A stretch of 64,000 nucleotides of DNA from Sanderia malayensis (Eukaryota > Cnidaria > Scyphozoa > Semaeostomeae > Pelagiidae). Positions within the stretch are counted from its first letter, which is position 1; the number at the start of each line of letters is the position of its first letter. Shown here in pieces: positions 36,839-49,605 of this stretch. A program made the translations under genes and the position numbers. The notes below the pieces were generated by a model. The model saw nothing but the letters and a program-made list of their open reading frames with translations. It had not been told where the DNA came from and searched no databases. Where the stretch lies: positions 1 to 64,000 of the forward strand of contig RQOL01000476.1 of the NCBI GenBank assembly GCA_013076295.1. Reading direction: 5' to 3'.

Positions 36839-37352
36839 TTGTCTAGAATCAGGCTATATCCTTTAAGTAACAGGCTTTGATACAAAGAAGTCAGCATTTT
36901 ATGATGTGGATGTGATGTGAGCGTGGGGTAGCAAGAATTTAGACCCCCTGCACAAAGCAAAATCCAGGTTAGTATGTAGGTTGCAGTCCTCCCTTCCCTG
37001 GGCAGGGCAAAGCAATAAGCAACCAACCTCGTTTCTTCTCGCAGCGTCAAAAAAGTAAGAGCCAAAGTCACATTTTTAATTTTGACAATGAAATGAAACC
37101 TTTTTATTCTATAACTTTTTGTTTGCTATCAATTATGATATAAAAAGCAGCAAAGACAAGACAGTGTTCCGTGTATTTCTATTACTTTCAAGTCTGCTAA
37201 CTTCTACTCTACATTAAAAAAAGTTTAGAATTTAGATGCATACTACGCTGAAGCTATTTGCATTTTGCCCGCCAAAAAACTACGGTTTTTAAATTAGGCC
37301 TCCTGAAAAAGTTGATGAACACGAATCAAGTCAGTGGAGAAAGATTGTAAAA
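36839..37352. promoter_or_regulatory. shared intergenic region of POMK and NCAPG
   Basis: The two start codons point away from each other with 514 bp between them, so the promoters must overlap or adjoin. No TATA box stands out. If POMK has an upstream exon (a 78-codon open frame at 36835-37071 was considered), the shared region would be shorter still. Confidence 0.5.
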
Positions 37353-40300
37353 ATGAGTGCACTATCAAACAGAATCAGATCAGTTTTTGTTGAAGCCCAG
37401 CATTCAATGCAAGCCCGATCAAAGTTGGTGTCTATGTTGATGAAAATTAAAAAAACAGACGGAGCAGGAGATGAGTTTTTTAAAGTTTTCACGGAGCATG
37501 TGAAATATTCCTTGGTTGTTTTCGAAAGAGAGCCGTCTGTAGAGAGAACGATTGATTTCATCGTCACATTCGTGATCTCAGTTGGGAAAGTTGCAGAAAG
37601 AAACCAGAAGCATGTAAGTATTTTTTGTAATTATGGTGTGGTGTGACGAGGAGGAACTACCTGCCTGGCAAAGGCCTTTTTCTGGTCTCCTTTTCCTTTG
37701 GGTTTGTTTGAGATGAAAAACAATAGTAACCTCTGACTCCTTATATCGACAGCCTGACACTTTCAGTGATGACGAAGAAGAATTAATGAGTCCATTTTTG
37801 GTAAAGTTTTTTAATTTTCTTGTTGATCATCATGATTCACACCTAAAAGCTGTCAGATTTCGTGCATGTCAAATCATCAACAAACTATTCAATGCATTGG
37901 ATGATAACATCAGTATTGATGAAGATTTGGCAGACAGAATTTATGATTGCATGCTTATCAGACTCAGGGATAAATTCCCCAATATCAGAGTTCAAGCTGT
38001 GATGGCAATTTACAGACTCCAAGATATTGAAGATGAGAATTGTCCAGTTGTTGAATCATTTATTCATCTTTTGGAATGTGATGGGAATGCAACAGTCAGA
38101 CGAGCTGTTCTGTGCAATATTGCTATCACTGCAAAAACATTACCAGTTGTTTTGGGTAAATTTTTTTTTATTATTGTAGCATAACAGGTTTTCAATCTTT
38201 GTTACTTTTACATCTGACATTGGATTTGAGACTGATTTCCACTTCTTTAAGGTCGTACAAGAGATGTAAAGGAAGTTGTCAGAAAAGCAGCATTTGAAAT
38301 CTTGTCTGAGAGGGTAAGTGTGCGTTCTTTGTCCATTGCTCAGAGGCTGAAGCTATTGGAAAATGGGCTTAATGACAGATCCAATTCAGTCAGAAAAGCT
38401 TGTGTTGATAAGCTTTTGAAAGCATGGCTAGGTGATCGTGATGAAAAGATTGATGAGCTTTTGAAATGCTTCCATGTGGAAAGTTGCCCAGAAACAGTTG
38501 CAATAACATTGAAAGCACTTTTTGAAGGTAAACTATGGCTGATGTTTGATGGTACCCCTTTTTCTTGATGTCATTAATTTTGTTCTAATTTCCCATCTAA
38601 GCGTATGATAACTATTATGAACCATTATCTCATCCGTGTCTATATCGATACAGGCTTGTCAGTTGAAGATCTGAGAAAGCATGTTAAAGCATTGAACTCT
38701 TTTCCACAAGCTGGATCCGAATCAAGGTCTGTTAAAATTTCTCAAGTTGCTCTGAACTCTGAGAACTCTATTTACTGGCGGCATCTTGCAGAGCATGTCA
38801 AGTCACTTGATGATCATGCCTTGCTGGATGATATTCTACCACTGGCATCAGAGTTCTGTGATTACATTCAAGAGTAAGTTAATAGCTTCAATGGAATATT
38901 CAATCTTAAGAAATCTGTAAAGATGGGCTTTATTATTAGCTATCTGTCAAATGTGTTGCTTACTTATGCCATGGCTGAAAGCTTAGGGAAAGTTTACTTT
39001 CATTACAGTGTGATTAGTTTGTTATTGATATGACTAAAGTGCCTATTATATAGTGCTTAAAAAGCCCTGCATGCTTGATTACTGCATATTGATTTTAATA
39101 AATGGAAGCGAATCGTTTAAAACAAACAGTCATCTTCAGGAATTAGTTTGAGTATTTAGTCTAGAATGTGATTGCCTCTTGAGCTTTCTGGCTTATTTAT
39201 AATGATAAGAAGCTTTCATTTCCAGGATTGTTATGTTTGTTTTCATAACAGAAGGTATTTAAAGTATCCTTCATATCTCAGGTTTGCGCACAAACATATG
39301 CTGGTCAACAAAGAAGATGAGGAAGATGAAACTGTGCAGGAGAATGAATTTATCATGCAGCAGTTACTTCAATTGTGCGCATGTCTTGATCAGTCCGACG
39401 AAGTTGGAAGGTAAGCAGGTGAAAGCAACAGGGGTACCAACTGAAAAATGAAGGAGACAAAGAACTTTTTAATAAAACTATTAATTTAAGGCAATTAGCA
39501 ATTGCCATTGAAAACTGTCCTTTAAGCAGAAATTCTATTTTTCAGGAAGAGAATGCAAGATTTAAGCCGTAAGCTGTTGATATCTGAAAGTGTGCCATAT
39601 TCATTGGTGGAGAACCTAGTTGCATTATTTTATAATACTGAGCCAGGAGAAGACGAGTTTGTTAAATCAATGGTTGAAATTATATCAGAGATCAAAGAGC
39701 CGATGGTAGTTGAAGAGATAGCTCAGAATCCAGATGAAATAAGAAAGAAAAAGATGGAGGTATTATAATGTTTATAATTGATACCATTCTATTATTATAG
39801 CCTGATTTATTGAAACCATTTTTATCCTCGTTTGATTCGTAAAGAACTGGCAGGTCATGAGCTATTTGTCTGCGGATACAAGAGATGTTGCAATTTGTTA
39901 AAGCAGCACACATTTTTTATTTTGTAGCTTGCAAAGCTCAAAGTCGAGTTGAACGAGTTGAAAGAGAGTCTAGACGAGTCTGTAAGGGCAGAAAATTTCT
40001 CAAAGGCCGCTGAAATTAAAGAAATGATTGCGAAAGTAGAGGAGAAAATTGAAGATATCAAATCTGGGGAACAAGCTATCAGTCGGACCACACGTGCTGA
40101 AAATGTAAGTGAGAATCCAGGGTCAGTCAGTTAAGACGACCGTGGTTTTTTATCGCAAAAGTTGATTTTCATCCGATTGTTGCGATGTTTGCGCCTTTGA
40201 AACTGCATTCTAATCATTTACGTACATTCTGACTAGAATGATGCTTTTTCAATCTACAAATGCTTGCATATAGCAAAGGAATTACTTCAAAAAGTGAAGA

Positions 40301-43300
40301 GAAGAGAGTTAACACCGACGCTTACAAACCTTGTAGCAACATTGGTAAATATTTCAAGCAATTTTTCATAACTTCTCCTTTCCTGCCTACAACACGACAA
40401 TGCCTCACTACACCACCAAATCCATAATTATGTGGACTAAATTTAAGCAAGATGAAATAGCTACCAACGAACCAATTTTAATTACATGGCATGGCAACAG
40501 TCTTTAATTGAGTTTTTGCGTATTCTCGTTGTATGAATTGCGTATCATTTTACAGCTATATTTCTTAGAGCTCTTTACGTTTGATGTTGCTATCTTTGGT
40601 TTATTTTTATAGATATGGCCATCAGTACAAGAACAAGACCCCTTGATAAGAAATCTGGCCTTTAGATGTCTTGGTTTGTGTTCTTTGTTCTGTCAGGAAT
40701 ATGCTGCCGAATACTTCATTCTATTTCTGCAGGTTTGCCCGATATTTCTGCTTTGGTATCATTCTAATGCTCTCCTACTCACCTGATCAATGTATTTTAG
40801 TAGTAAGTATGTTAGCTGCTCATGCATTGCAAACTTCGACGAATAGTCTTTTTGCTTGTGTCACAGTGGACAATTCGTTTCCTCCAGGCTGCACAAATTG
40901 ACAAAGAGATTGTGCAAATTACAGCCATACAAGTCATAATTGATTTGATTAGTGTTTACGGGTTTGGAGCTTTCAAAATTAATGAAGCACAAGCTAAACC
41001 ACTCAATGTGGCAACGGATTCAGACCAAAATGATGAAGCATCAGATGATGATGTCAGCAATGACGAACAGACAAATCCAAGGGAAGGAGCTGCAATAGAA
41101 ACATCGGATATCATATTAAATGCTTTAATATCATTGCTAGACGGAGAGGTAAGCCAGGCGCTGGGGTTACTGCGTCTATTTGTGTTTAATATTGTCTGAC
41201 TGCATTTTTTGTGCTTGTTTTTGAGTTTGTGTTAGCTAAAGTGGGTTTTGCCATGCTTGAGGCTCAAGCACTTTTGTTAACTTTAAGAAGATATGAAATT
41301 CGTATGCTTGATTTAATGAAAATGATTGCCACCCTTTCCATTACTTCAGCATCCTATAAAGTTTGATCATGCAGTCAAAAAAGATGCACTCTCTGGGAGA
41401 TCGTATGTTTGTATTTAGCGATTAGTAGCAGACCTAATCTTGTGCAAAGATGTCACGAGAAATAATGCTTTCTTTTAGAGTCCTGATATTCGTTTGAATG
41501 TCATCGAAGGATTTTGTAAGTGGTTTTTCTTCGGTCAAGTCAGAAGTGTCAAGCTATTGACCCGTTTGGTTCTACTCTGGTATAATCCAGCCATCGAAGA
41601 TGACGTTAAACTTCGTCACTGTTTGGGTGTCTTTCTGCCTGCATTTGCATTTTCATCTAGGTATGCATCTTTATTATTGTTTAGTCGCATCAAGGTTTAT
41701 TTCACGATTTAGCAGGATTTTATCAAGTCGACTCCATTTACTTTTTCTTGGCCTCTAAAGCTACATTTCCAGGTTATAAACATTCAACCATAAATGACCT
41801 GAATAGGTCACTTAAATTGTCACACCCATTCTTTGCAGAACAAATCAACAATTGATCGAAGAAGCGTTTTTGCCAATCCTGGATACCCTGTTCAATGCAC
41901 CTGATACTTCACCATTGACCGAAGTGAGACCATTGAATGTCGTAGAATTACTTGTGCAGCTGACCAGCTCCAGGAATTTACACAAGAATGCCGCCATCAC
42001 TGGAAGAGAAATAGACACAATGCAGGTATATTATTATACATGGTTTGGGCACGGCATATAAAGTAACACGCAGGCTCTTGCAGAGTGATGTAAAATTTAC
42101 GTAACACAATGTTCATCTCGTGTCACATGTTGTTGGTAATTATCTTGATCTAACGAGTATCTATCATCAAGTAATGATAATCTCCAAATTTGGTGCACAA
42201 CAGATTGCTGTTTTGGCAGTAAATTTAATTTCGATCACGTAAAACATAAAGTGAAGAAAAACATAAACGTGACTTTTAAAATGGAATCATATTGCCAAGA
42301 AGAGGAACCCTTCAAACCCGTGTCACCAAGATTGGTTGAGATGATGATTCGCGAAGTGCGAGGTAACAACATGACCGCCCAAAACATTAGGTTGTAGGGC
42401 ATCACATTTTATTTAAAACATGTGACATGATATGAAGACTCTTTTGGGTAAATATTTGGATATAGTTTTGCTGTACCAAGAGTTTAAAGGAAATAAATTA
42501 GTCGGTATTTTTTTGGCCTACCCTGCATATTATCAAAGATAACACAATTTTTATATGAACACGATTTATTCATTTGGACTGATTTGTAAACATATAACGT
42601 TGTTTGATTGTAGGAGTTAAACGTTCATGACGCATTGGCTGATAGTATCGCAAACAGAATTCTATCCAACAGCGAGGATTGTGACGTAAGATTGCTGTGC
42701 AAAGCTCTCACAATGCTGGAAATTTCTCCTCACAATCAAAACGTAGTCAAGGATCTTCAATTCCTATGCGCACGCATGTTAGAGGTATATCGATTGTGCT
42801 ATTAAAGTCCGGACCGCATTGTTTTCATATTTCAGGGTTGATGTTTTCATGATGTTTTCCTTGTTGATTTGTTTTAGGAAGTTGACGATAAGGTATCCGT
42901 GAAATTACTGCAGAAATTTAGGTTACAATTGAGCGTTCTAGAGCAGCCAAAAAGCATTGGTAAGTTTACCTGCACATTACAGTGGAGTCTCTGTTTACAA
43001 TGGCAACCTCTATGCAACCAGGACTTTCGAACCACAGACAAATATTATTTTTTCCCAAATTTGGCCTGGGTGGTCATATTTTTAATAAATTAGACTTCTG
43101 TATATAGGAACCCTCTTTACAGTAAACGAAACATTAATCCACCACGTGTCCGATAAATAGAAGAACAATTAGTATGATTTTACATGAAAATGAACGTTAG
43201 TTATGGCAATGATAACTTGTTGTGATGATGATATTCTCACAATCACATCTAAAATAGCGATGTGTTAATGCTGCAGATGATAACTTGATGGTGATTACTA

Positions 43301-45094
43301 TTATGATTTTACCTTTCGCTTATGCTTGCGTGTATCTTTCAGTTATTTTATTTTGAGAAATAAACGATGCTGGTTGTGTTGTAGGGAATAAAGAAACCAA
43401 TGGCAAATCGGCAGAGGACAGTGAAACAAACAACGATAATGATGGTAAAAATGATGATAATCAACATGATTATCACGATGGTGCTATAACTTCTCCTCCT
43501 TTTGAAATTGAACAACCAGCTTGTGTTGCAGCACGAGATTTCAAAATTGTTCTGGAAACCATTGATCTAGGTGAGATGTGTTGCATGTTGTGTTTACATT
43601 TTTTTATAAGAGCGTTTTTTTCAATCTTTCACTCAAACTTTGGTAGGTATTTCCTTTCCTAAGTACTGAAACTTTCTTAAAGCTTTCTTCGCAAAATTTG
43701 ACAAGTTTTAGGTTATTGGGCATGCACAGATGCAATAATTTTTATGCAGACACTCGGCACTCCTTCACGCTTTAGCATTTTCTTTTCTTACACATTAGAG
43801 TCACAGAGCCAAATATATCGCGTTTGCACGATAGTTTCTCTTTGGAATTTTCATGATCTAATCTTTGTTCCAAAAACATTTTTATGAAAATAAACGTGTA
43901 GCTAGTTACAAGAAATGTAAATGGTGTAAAGAACCTGCTGTGATTATGACGCCAACTTCACTATATCGTAATGCAAAGGCCCTGCTCATCTATGTTTTAC
44001 ATTCGAAACATCTCGGTTATCTCGAACTATCGTTATTTTGGCTAAGGGCCTGTTCACATGAACCCGGGATAATGAGTTGACCCGGGGTAAGCCATTGCCC
44101 CGGGCTGACGAGTTGCCTCGGCGGGTCAACCACGATAGCCGTGTGACCCGGTCTTCAGTGCCGGGTGACCCGCCTCACCGTGGCAACATTTTATCATGTG
44201 AACAGAGTGCAGAAAATTTTAGGATTCATTTTTCTTGTTTTGTTTGTCAATTCAATCGTGTTGTTTGAGAAATCACCCACAGCATTTGTTTACTTTGAGA
44301 AAGCCATGTCAAATTAGCCTCGGTATCGTCTTGGGGATCAGAAACTCGCGTTTGAGGCTGCCCCGGGGCAACGTTTTATTTGCCCCGGGGCCGTATTTCT
44401 GGCCCGGGTCAACTTTTCCCCGGGTTGAGATAACTCATGTGAACAGATGACGAAAGTTGTCCCGGGTCAGTCATATCCCCGGGTCAATTTTCTGCCCCGG
44501 GTTCATGTGAACAGGCCCTAAGTTTCCATTTACCGTGCCCGAGACAGCCAGAGTGGACCGTACGTAATTAATGTTTGTTCCGTTTTACCAGAAGATGAAC
44601 AGCCGGTCACTGTTCGGCGAAAAACCCGATCCGTATCCGCAAAAACGAAACAGAAGCAGGCTTCAAGTCATCCTGCTGCCTCGGCTACGCGACGAAAATC
44701 ACATCGCACGAAACGATCTCGCAACGAACCTTCTCGCAGCAACGAAACTAACAAAAGGTATGTAGCTCTTTTAAAGTTTGCAAATTTTGTTGTATGAATG
44801 GGGTACTTTTGGGAACACTGATAGGCTGCGGGTGTGTAGCTAAAGAATAATTTAAAGTCAGAATTGAATTTTGTTAAGAATATCGAACCTTGTCAAAAAT
44901 TATTATCTATATAAGGAAGTATGTGTTCGTGAACAACTTTTTCACAATACCTTCTGAGTTTGAAGCTTTAGCCATGATTGTACCAGATTTGCCCCCAATT
45001 TAATAAATATTGATATTGCATATCGATAATTTTTTCCAGTAACGAAGGAGAATCAACTGAACCGCCTTACCGAAGGCGATTATCTGCCAGGTGA
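37353..45094 (+). CDS. NCAPG: NCAPG, condensin I HEAT subunit
   Basis: Seventeen exons: 37353-37613, 37753-38155, 38252-38527, 38654-38873, 39282-39410, 39546-39759, 39928-40104, 40237-40344, 40613-40732, 40888-41148, 41479-41660, 41839-42025, 42614-42784, 42878-42959, 43385-43570, 44592-44757, 45040-45090. All phases agree. NCAPG (CAP-G, Cnd3, Ycg1) is the HEAT-repeat, DNA-holding subunit of condensin I, used in mitotic chromosome compaction. The start (FVEAQHSMQARSKLV and FEREPSVERTIDF) and core segments (SIAQRLKLLENGLNDRSNSV, LLWYNPAIEDDVKLRHCLGV, RTNQQLIEEAFLPIL) match the animal protein. An insert at exon 5 and exon 10 is acidic. Exon 16 is very basic. Human NCAPG ends with a TAALEKSKLNL segment; I could not find it. 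Reading through the last donor gives RRRLSAR and TGA at 45094, 1065 residues. A true final exon may lie beyond the tandem array that starts 3 bp further on. Confidence 0.9.
44046..44518. mobile_element. 473 bp GC-rich MITE with TAA target duplication
   Basis: Perfect 23 bp terminal inverted repeats begin GGGCCTGTTCACATGAACCC. TAA flanks both ends (44043-44045 and 44519-44521). The interior is rich in CCCGGG and CCCCGGG strings, so GC content is far above the surroundings. No coding capacity. The target duplication and tip resemble the element at 10682-11263, and a PIF/Harbinger-like origin is likely. It lies in the NCAPG intron before exon 16. Confidence 0.85.
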
Positions 45095-45096
45095 GC

Positions 45097-45821
45097 GATA
45101 GTTTTTCTTTTTATTTCTCTTAATCGAGACCCATTTATGCGAGTAAATTTTTACAAGGTGTTACTGGAACTTCTTAAAAACTAGCAGGGCATACAGGTTT
45201 TAGTTCCCACAAAGTCTATGTAACATTTTACGCCATCAAAAATGACACAATTTAATTGTGCTGGACTCGACAAGTACACGTTTTTTTATAAGAAACCGGT
45301 TTAATAAGATACTAGTTCTAGACGCCCTAAAATCTTGGATAGTTTTTCTTTTTATTTCTCTTAATCGAGACCCATTTATGCGAGTAAATTTTTACAAGGT
45401 GTTACTGGAACTTCTTAAAAACTAGCAGGGCATACAGGTTTTAGTTCCCACAAAGTCTATGTAACATTTTACGCCATCAAAAATGACACAATTTAATTGT
45501 GCTGGGACTCGACAAGTACACGTTTTTTTTATAAGAAACCGGTTTAATAAGAAACCTAGTTCTAGACGCCCTAAAATCTTGGATAGTTTTTCTTTTTATT
45601 TCTCTTAATCGAGACCCATTTATGCGAGTAAATTTTTACAAGGTGTTACTGGAACTTCTTAAAAGCTAGCAGGGCATACAGGTTTTAGTTCCCACAAAGT
45701 CTATGTAACATTTTACGCCATCAAAAATGACACAATTTAATTGTGCTGGGACTCGACAAGTACACGTTTTTTTTATAAGAAACCGGTTTAATAAGATACC
45801 TAGTTCTAGACGCTTTAAAAT
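45097..45821 (+). repeat. three tandem copies of a 242 bp unit
   Basis: Copies start at about 45097, 45338 and 45582 and each begins GATAGTTTTTCTTTTTATTT. They are nearly identical, which implies recent duplication. Each unit ends with TTATAAGAAACCGGTTTAAT and TAGTTCTAGACGCC. The array begins immediately after the last recognised NCAPG exon, inside or just beyond its 3' end. Confidence 0.9.
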
Positions 45822-46205
45822 TTAAGAAACTTTTAGAACTACAAGGAAATATTTGAGAAACATTAGAATTTTCAGAAACACGTTTTTCCTTTACGGATTT
45901 AACAAATGTCAACAACAGTAAATATATTTTATGTGCTAAGCATAACATTGTCGGCTCCACATGACGATTTTTCGCATTGACGATTTTTCTTTGTTATAAT
46001 ATTAATATTTTGCTACATCCACATTTTTTTCGTTTTCACTGCAACTTTTTTCATTAAATTAAGAAACTTTTACTACTAGGCCTTGAGCCAGGTTTCTTAT
46101 AAAAATATGTTAGCACGTTCCAGAGCTTTTATCGTCACAGTTTTTTCCAAAAGACGGCGAGGCTTGAAATAATTTCCTATGATCAGTTTCTTATATTGTA
46201 TAATC
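45822..46205. repeat. repeat-derived flank of the array
   Basis: TTTAAGAAACTTTTAG near 45836 and inverted GGTTTCTTATAAAAATA near 46091 match the repeat at 3862-4250. This points to a dispersed family with inverted ends into which, or from which, the 242 bp array arose. Confidence 0.4.
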
Positions 46206-47207
46206 ATTTGTATGCTCTGACTATTTCCCATCATTGAGCTGGTCGTAGATTTTACAGTACCGATCTCGAAATGTCATGGCGTGGGTGTTGCTGGCTGCAT
46301 GACGTATCGCTGTTTATTGCTTATTAATTGGTACTAACAATTTTAATGAAGACTTTTCGTGGGTAAAAAATACCTCATCAAATATATCTTGAAGACACGC
46401 AGGAACTTCCTCGCAATCTCAATAGCTTTGCCGACTCCTATTGGTTTGCCTATATATTCGTTTTCACGGAGAGAGAAAATACGATATGGGCTGGGGTTTT
46501 TTCATTTTATTAGCCTCTTTAGGCTACTATTGAAATATTGCCAATATATAATGACAACAAGAACAAAGAGGGTGAAAAGTCAGGATGAGATTTGCCTTCC
46601 TGTAATTGGTTTTCAGGATCTGTCATTCTGATTCTATAAACCAATTCATGGAATTTTAAAAACATTTAGCAGGGGCTGTAACATCATTATCAAAGCGAGA
46701 TAATGTGCGCAATAATGCCCACACATTAATGTGTTTAATTACCACCATATTAGGAAAGCATTCATTCAATAATCTGTAATGATTTTCAAATCTGTGCTTG
46801 TCGTGTATGTATAACGTGTTTGCTACATATTCAAATCAAACGGTAGTTATTATTTGTTCAACACCACGACCAGCAGTAAGCAAGAAGACCAACATGACCA
46901 ACGTGTTTTCATACGATTTTCGAATAACAGTCTGAAGAATGCTTGTGAAACTGGCAGAAATATAAAGTGCCACAAGAGAAGGAGTGGATTGTTAATTGTA
47001 GGTGTCTGTGACATTTGATGTAGACCTGCGAATCATTGATTTTGACAAGATTTACATCAGCTTCGTGTCCAACTCGTCATCACATAGACAAATTTAAACG
47101 TAAACAAGATTAGTTGCAGTGAACAGCCAGCAACTGTGCTGAGATGATATCAAAGTTGGTTCATATTTGAGCAGATAAAGAAAGAGTCTCAGAAATTTAA
47201 ATAGAAA
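46206..47207. other. gap between NCAPG and the FERM gene
   Basis: No convincing exon. Candidate last exons of NCAPG were sought at 46262, 46550 and 46875 and rejected because their translations do not match. An upstream promoter for the FERM gene must lie here, but no motif is clear. Confidence 0.4.
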
Positions 47208-49056
47208 ATGTCTTTTTTTGTTGTACTGCTTAATGGTGAACAACTCGTTGTGCGAAAGTCCAGCCAGAAGTCAATAAGAACTGGGCGAGACTTATTGCAA
47301 TCCGTTTATGAGAGCGTAAAGCTAGATGCCGAATATCAAAGGTATTTTGGCCTACTTTACTGCGATCAAAACGACGGTCGTATGAACTGGCTGGCCGAAA
47401 ATGACACGTTGAAAGACTTAAAGATGAGCAAGATGTCGAGTTTTCAATTGGCTGTTTCAATCTATCCTCAACATCCAGACATTGCCATCAAGAAAGATTT
47501 AGTACGTGAACTGTTTCGTATGCAGGTCAAAGAGAAATTGCTTAATGGTGATATCTGCTGCTCCGTTGATACCCATGCTATTCTCGATGCATTAATAGCA
47601 CAGGCAGAACTAGGTAAGCTCACTTTCGTTACTGTTTGCCCCATGCCTTTTTCTGTTTACTCTCGATAACTCGAGCTTTATTTACGTCGATCAAAGTACC
47701 CTTTTGCTCTATCGACTATTTTGAACATCCATTTTTTGCAATTTTTATATATCTTCAATGAATAAGACCAAGTAAATAGATATATTGCTAAATATGGCGT
47801 TTAAAGCGTTAAATATGCTAAACACGGCTGCTGAAGCAAGATTTATCTTAGAAGATTCATTTTAGAAGTCAATCAATCAATAAAATCTTCATTAATGTAT
47901 TGGGAACCTGCATCTAGAGCGCTTGGCAATTTAAAACACCTATGCTACTTATATCAAAATCCCTGACGAATATTTCAAATTTAAATTGTTTTATCAGTCA
48001 TGTCATTGACAATCAGAAATGTGCCAATCATTTACAGGCAAATCCCACATTGTACTTTTTAACTAAACTTCTTTTTTGCTGTCTTCGAGTTTTTGGTCTC
48101 GTTTTTAACCAATGTTTTAAGCAAAGTTCGAGTTTCAAAGCTTTTTGCGTCCATGTCATCTTGGCAATGTGAAGCGGAATTTAACGAGCTTTTATCACTA
48201 CACTTTGGTCAAAACAGGGCCTCAAATAAGCAACCTCAAGAATTAGGCCTAGATGTAGGTTCTTAAAAACGTATATAACGCACACACTACCGAGCTGATC
48301 CCTCTGTTTTGTTTCCCAGGTGATTATGACTCTGAGATGTATGCAAATAAGAACGAAGGGAAATTCAGCCGGCTGCAGATATACAACCCAACATTTCTGA
48401 ACTCTGGAAGCAATCCGTCTGAATGCAGCTATATAAAAAAGGTTGAAAAGTATCACAAGGGTAATATTGGCCTGAAAAGATCAGAAGCGAATGCTAGATA
48501 CCTTGCGACGGCAAAAAAATTGCCGTATTATGGATTTTGCATTTACGAAGCAAGAGATGGATATGATAATGCTGTCCTGATTGGTTTACGACAACAGAGC
48601 CTCTGTTTCATGAACACCATTGTGGATGGGAGGCTCACCAGTCCAGAAATTGTTAATGAATATGCGTGGTGTGATTTAAGGTATTGCACACACACGAAAC
48701 GAAGAATTCGATTTGGTGTTGTTGCTAAGGGTCATAGCAGGGAGCACATTGTGAAGTTCGATGCCAGGAATAATTACCAACAGATTGAAAGGCTTCTCAA
48801 ATGCATTCTAAATCACAGAGAAGCATTTCTTGGTCAAGAAAATAGTGTCGTGGTAAGAAATACGCTATTACATCAAAATGAGGTTTCCAATGCTATTCAA
48901 AACGAGACTTTCCAAGTTGTAGAACAAGCAGAAACCTGTAAATATGGTACATTTACCGAATCTATCGAAAAGGCATTCTACACGCTAAGACGGAGAGAAA
49001 AGGCGAAACCTCTTTTCTGTGATGAAGATTGTGCTGGTATGATAAGGTTTTTGTAA
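47208..49056 (+). CDS. FERM domain protein without further domains
   Basis: Two exons, 47208-47613 and 48320-49056, join in phase to 380 residues. Residues 1-85 are a ubiquitin-like F1 lobe (MSFFVVLLNGEQLVV; YFGLLY..). Residues about 95-215 are the helical F2 lobe with KKDLVRELFRMQVKEKLLNGD, THAILDALIAQAELGDYD and LKRSEANARYLATAKKLPYYG. Residues about 216-325 are the PH-like F3 lobe (VLIGLRQQSLCFMN, IRFGVVAKG). The last 55 residues are hydrophilic with no known domain. FERM domains bind membranes, phosphoinositides and receptor tails. Usual family members continue with PDZ, phosphatase, kinase or actin-binding parts; here the frame ends at TAA. Several F3 positions look divergent. Whether it is a short adaptor or a truncated paralog is not clear. 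Confidence 0.8.
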
Positions 49057-49605
49057 AATACGTCATTGATACATGCATTACATTGTCAGTTATTTGCATT
49101 GTATAACAAAAACTCAAGACAATAATATTATGTGTATCGAAATTAAAGTACTAGAGCTAATGTATTTTTATGGAACCATTGCGGTTTTATTTTCCAAAAA
49201 TGTTCAAACCTCAGGATAACTCACGACATTGATAAAGTCACGACATTTTCGTCGGAGATGAGAAAAGCAAATCAGGATTTTCGTGGACATTTAAGGCTGA
49301 TCTCAACTGGCCCAGAGACATTAAATAAAATATTATATAATATTATAACATTAAATGTAATATTCTTGTATTTTCTTAGGGTTACTCTTTCTTTTTTATA
49401 ATGACTGATTTTTCTGATTCTGACATTTACTTGATTCAGAAATAATCTGTTCTAGCAATTTTCTTAAATTTGCATAACAATTTGGTTGCAGTGCTTTTGT
49501 TTTATGCGTAAAAACATGACCTGAACGAAAATTTGTTGAAAAATATTATCAAGTATTTTTATAATCACAACAAAATCATGTTGCGTTTGATACAAAAATA
49601 TCGTC
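49057..49605. other. intergenic, AT-rich
   Basis: 3' flank of the FERM gene with ATATTATA-rich sequence near 49325-49365. No gene seen. Confidence 0.5.

Noticed and set aside
36835..37071. 78-codon minus-strand frame as POMK exon 1
   Set aside because: Residues are not POMK-like, and the start at 36838 already gives a membrane anchor and nearly full length.
46550..46631. Basic TRTKRVKSQD frame as the missing NCAPG last exon
   Set aside because: No good acceptor in the right phase, and the residues do not match the NCAPG C terminus.
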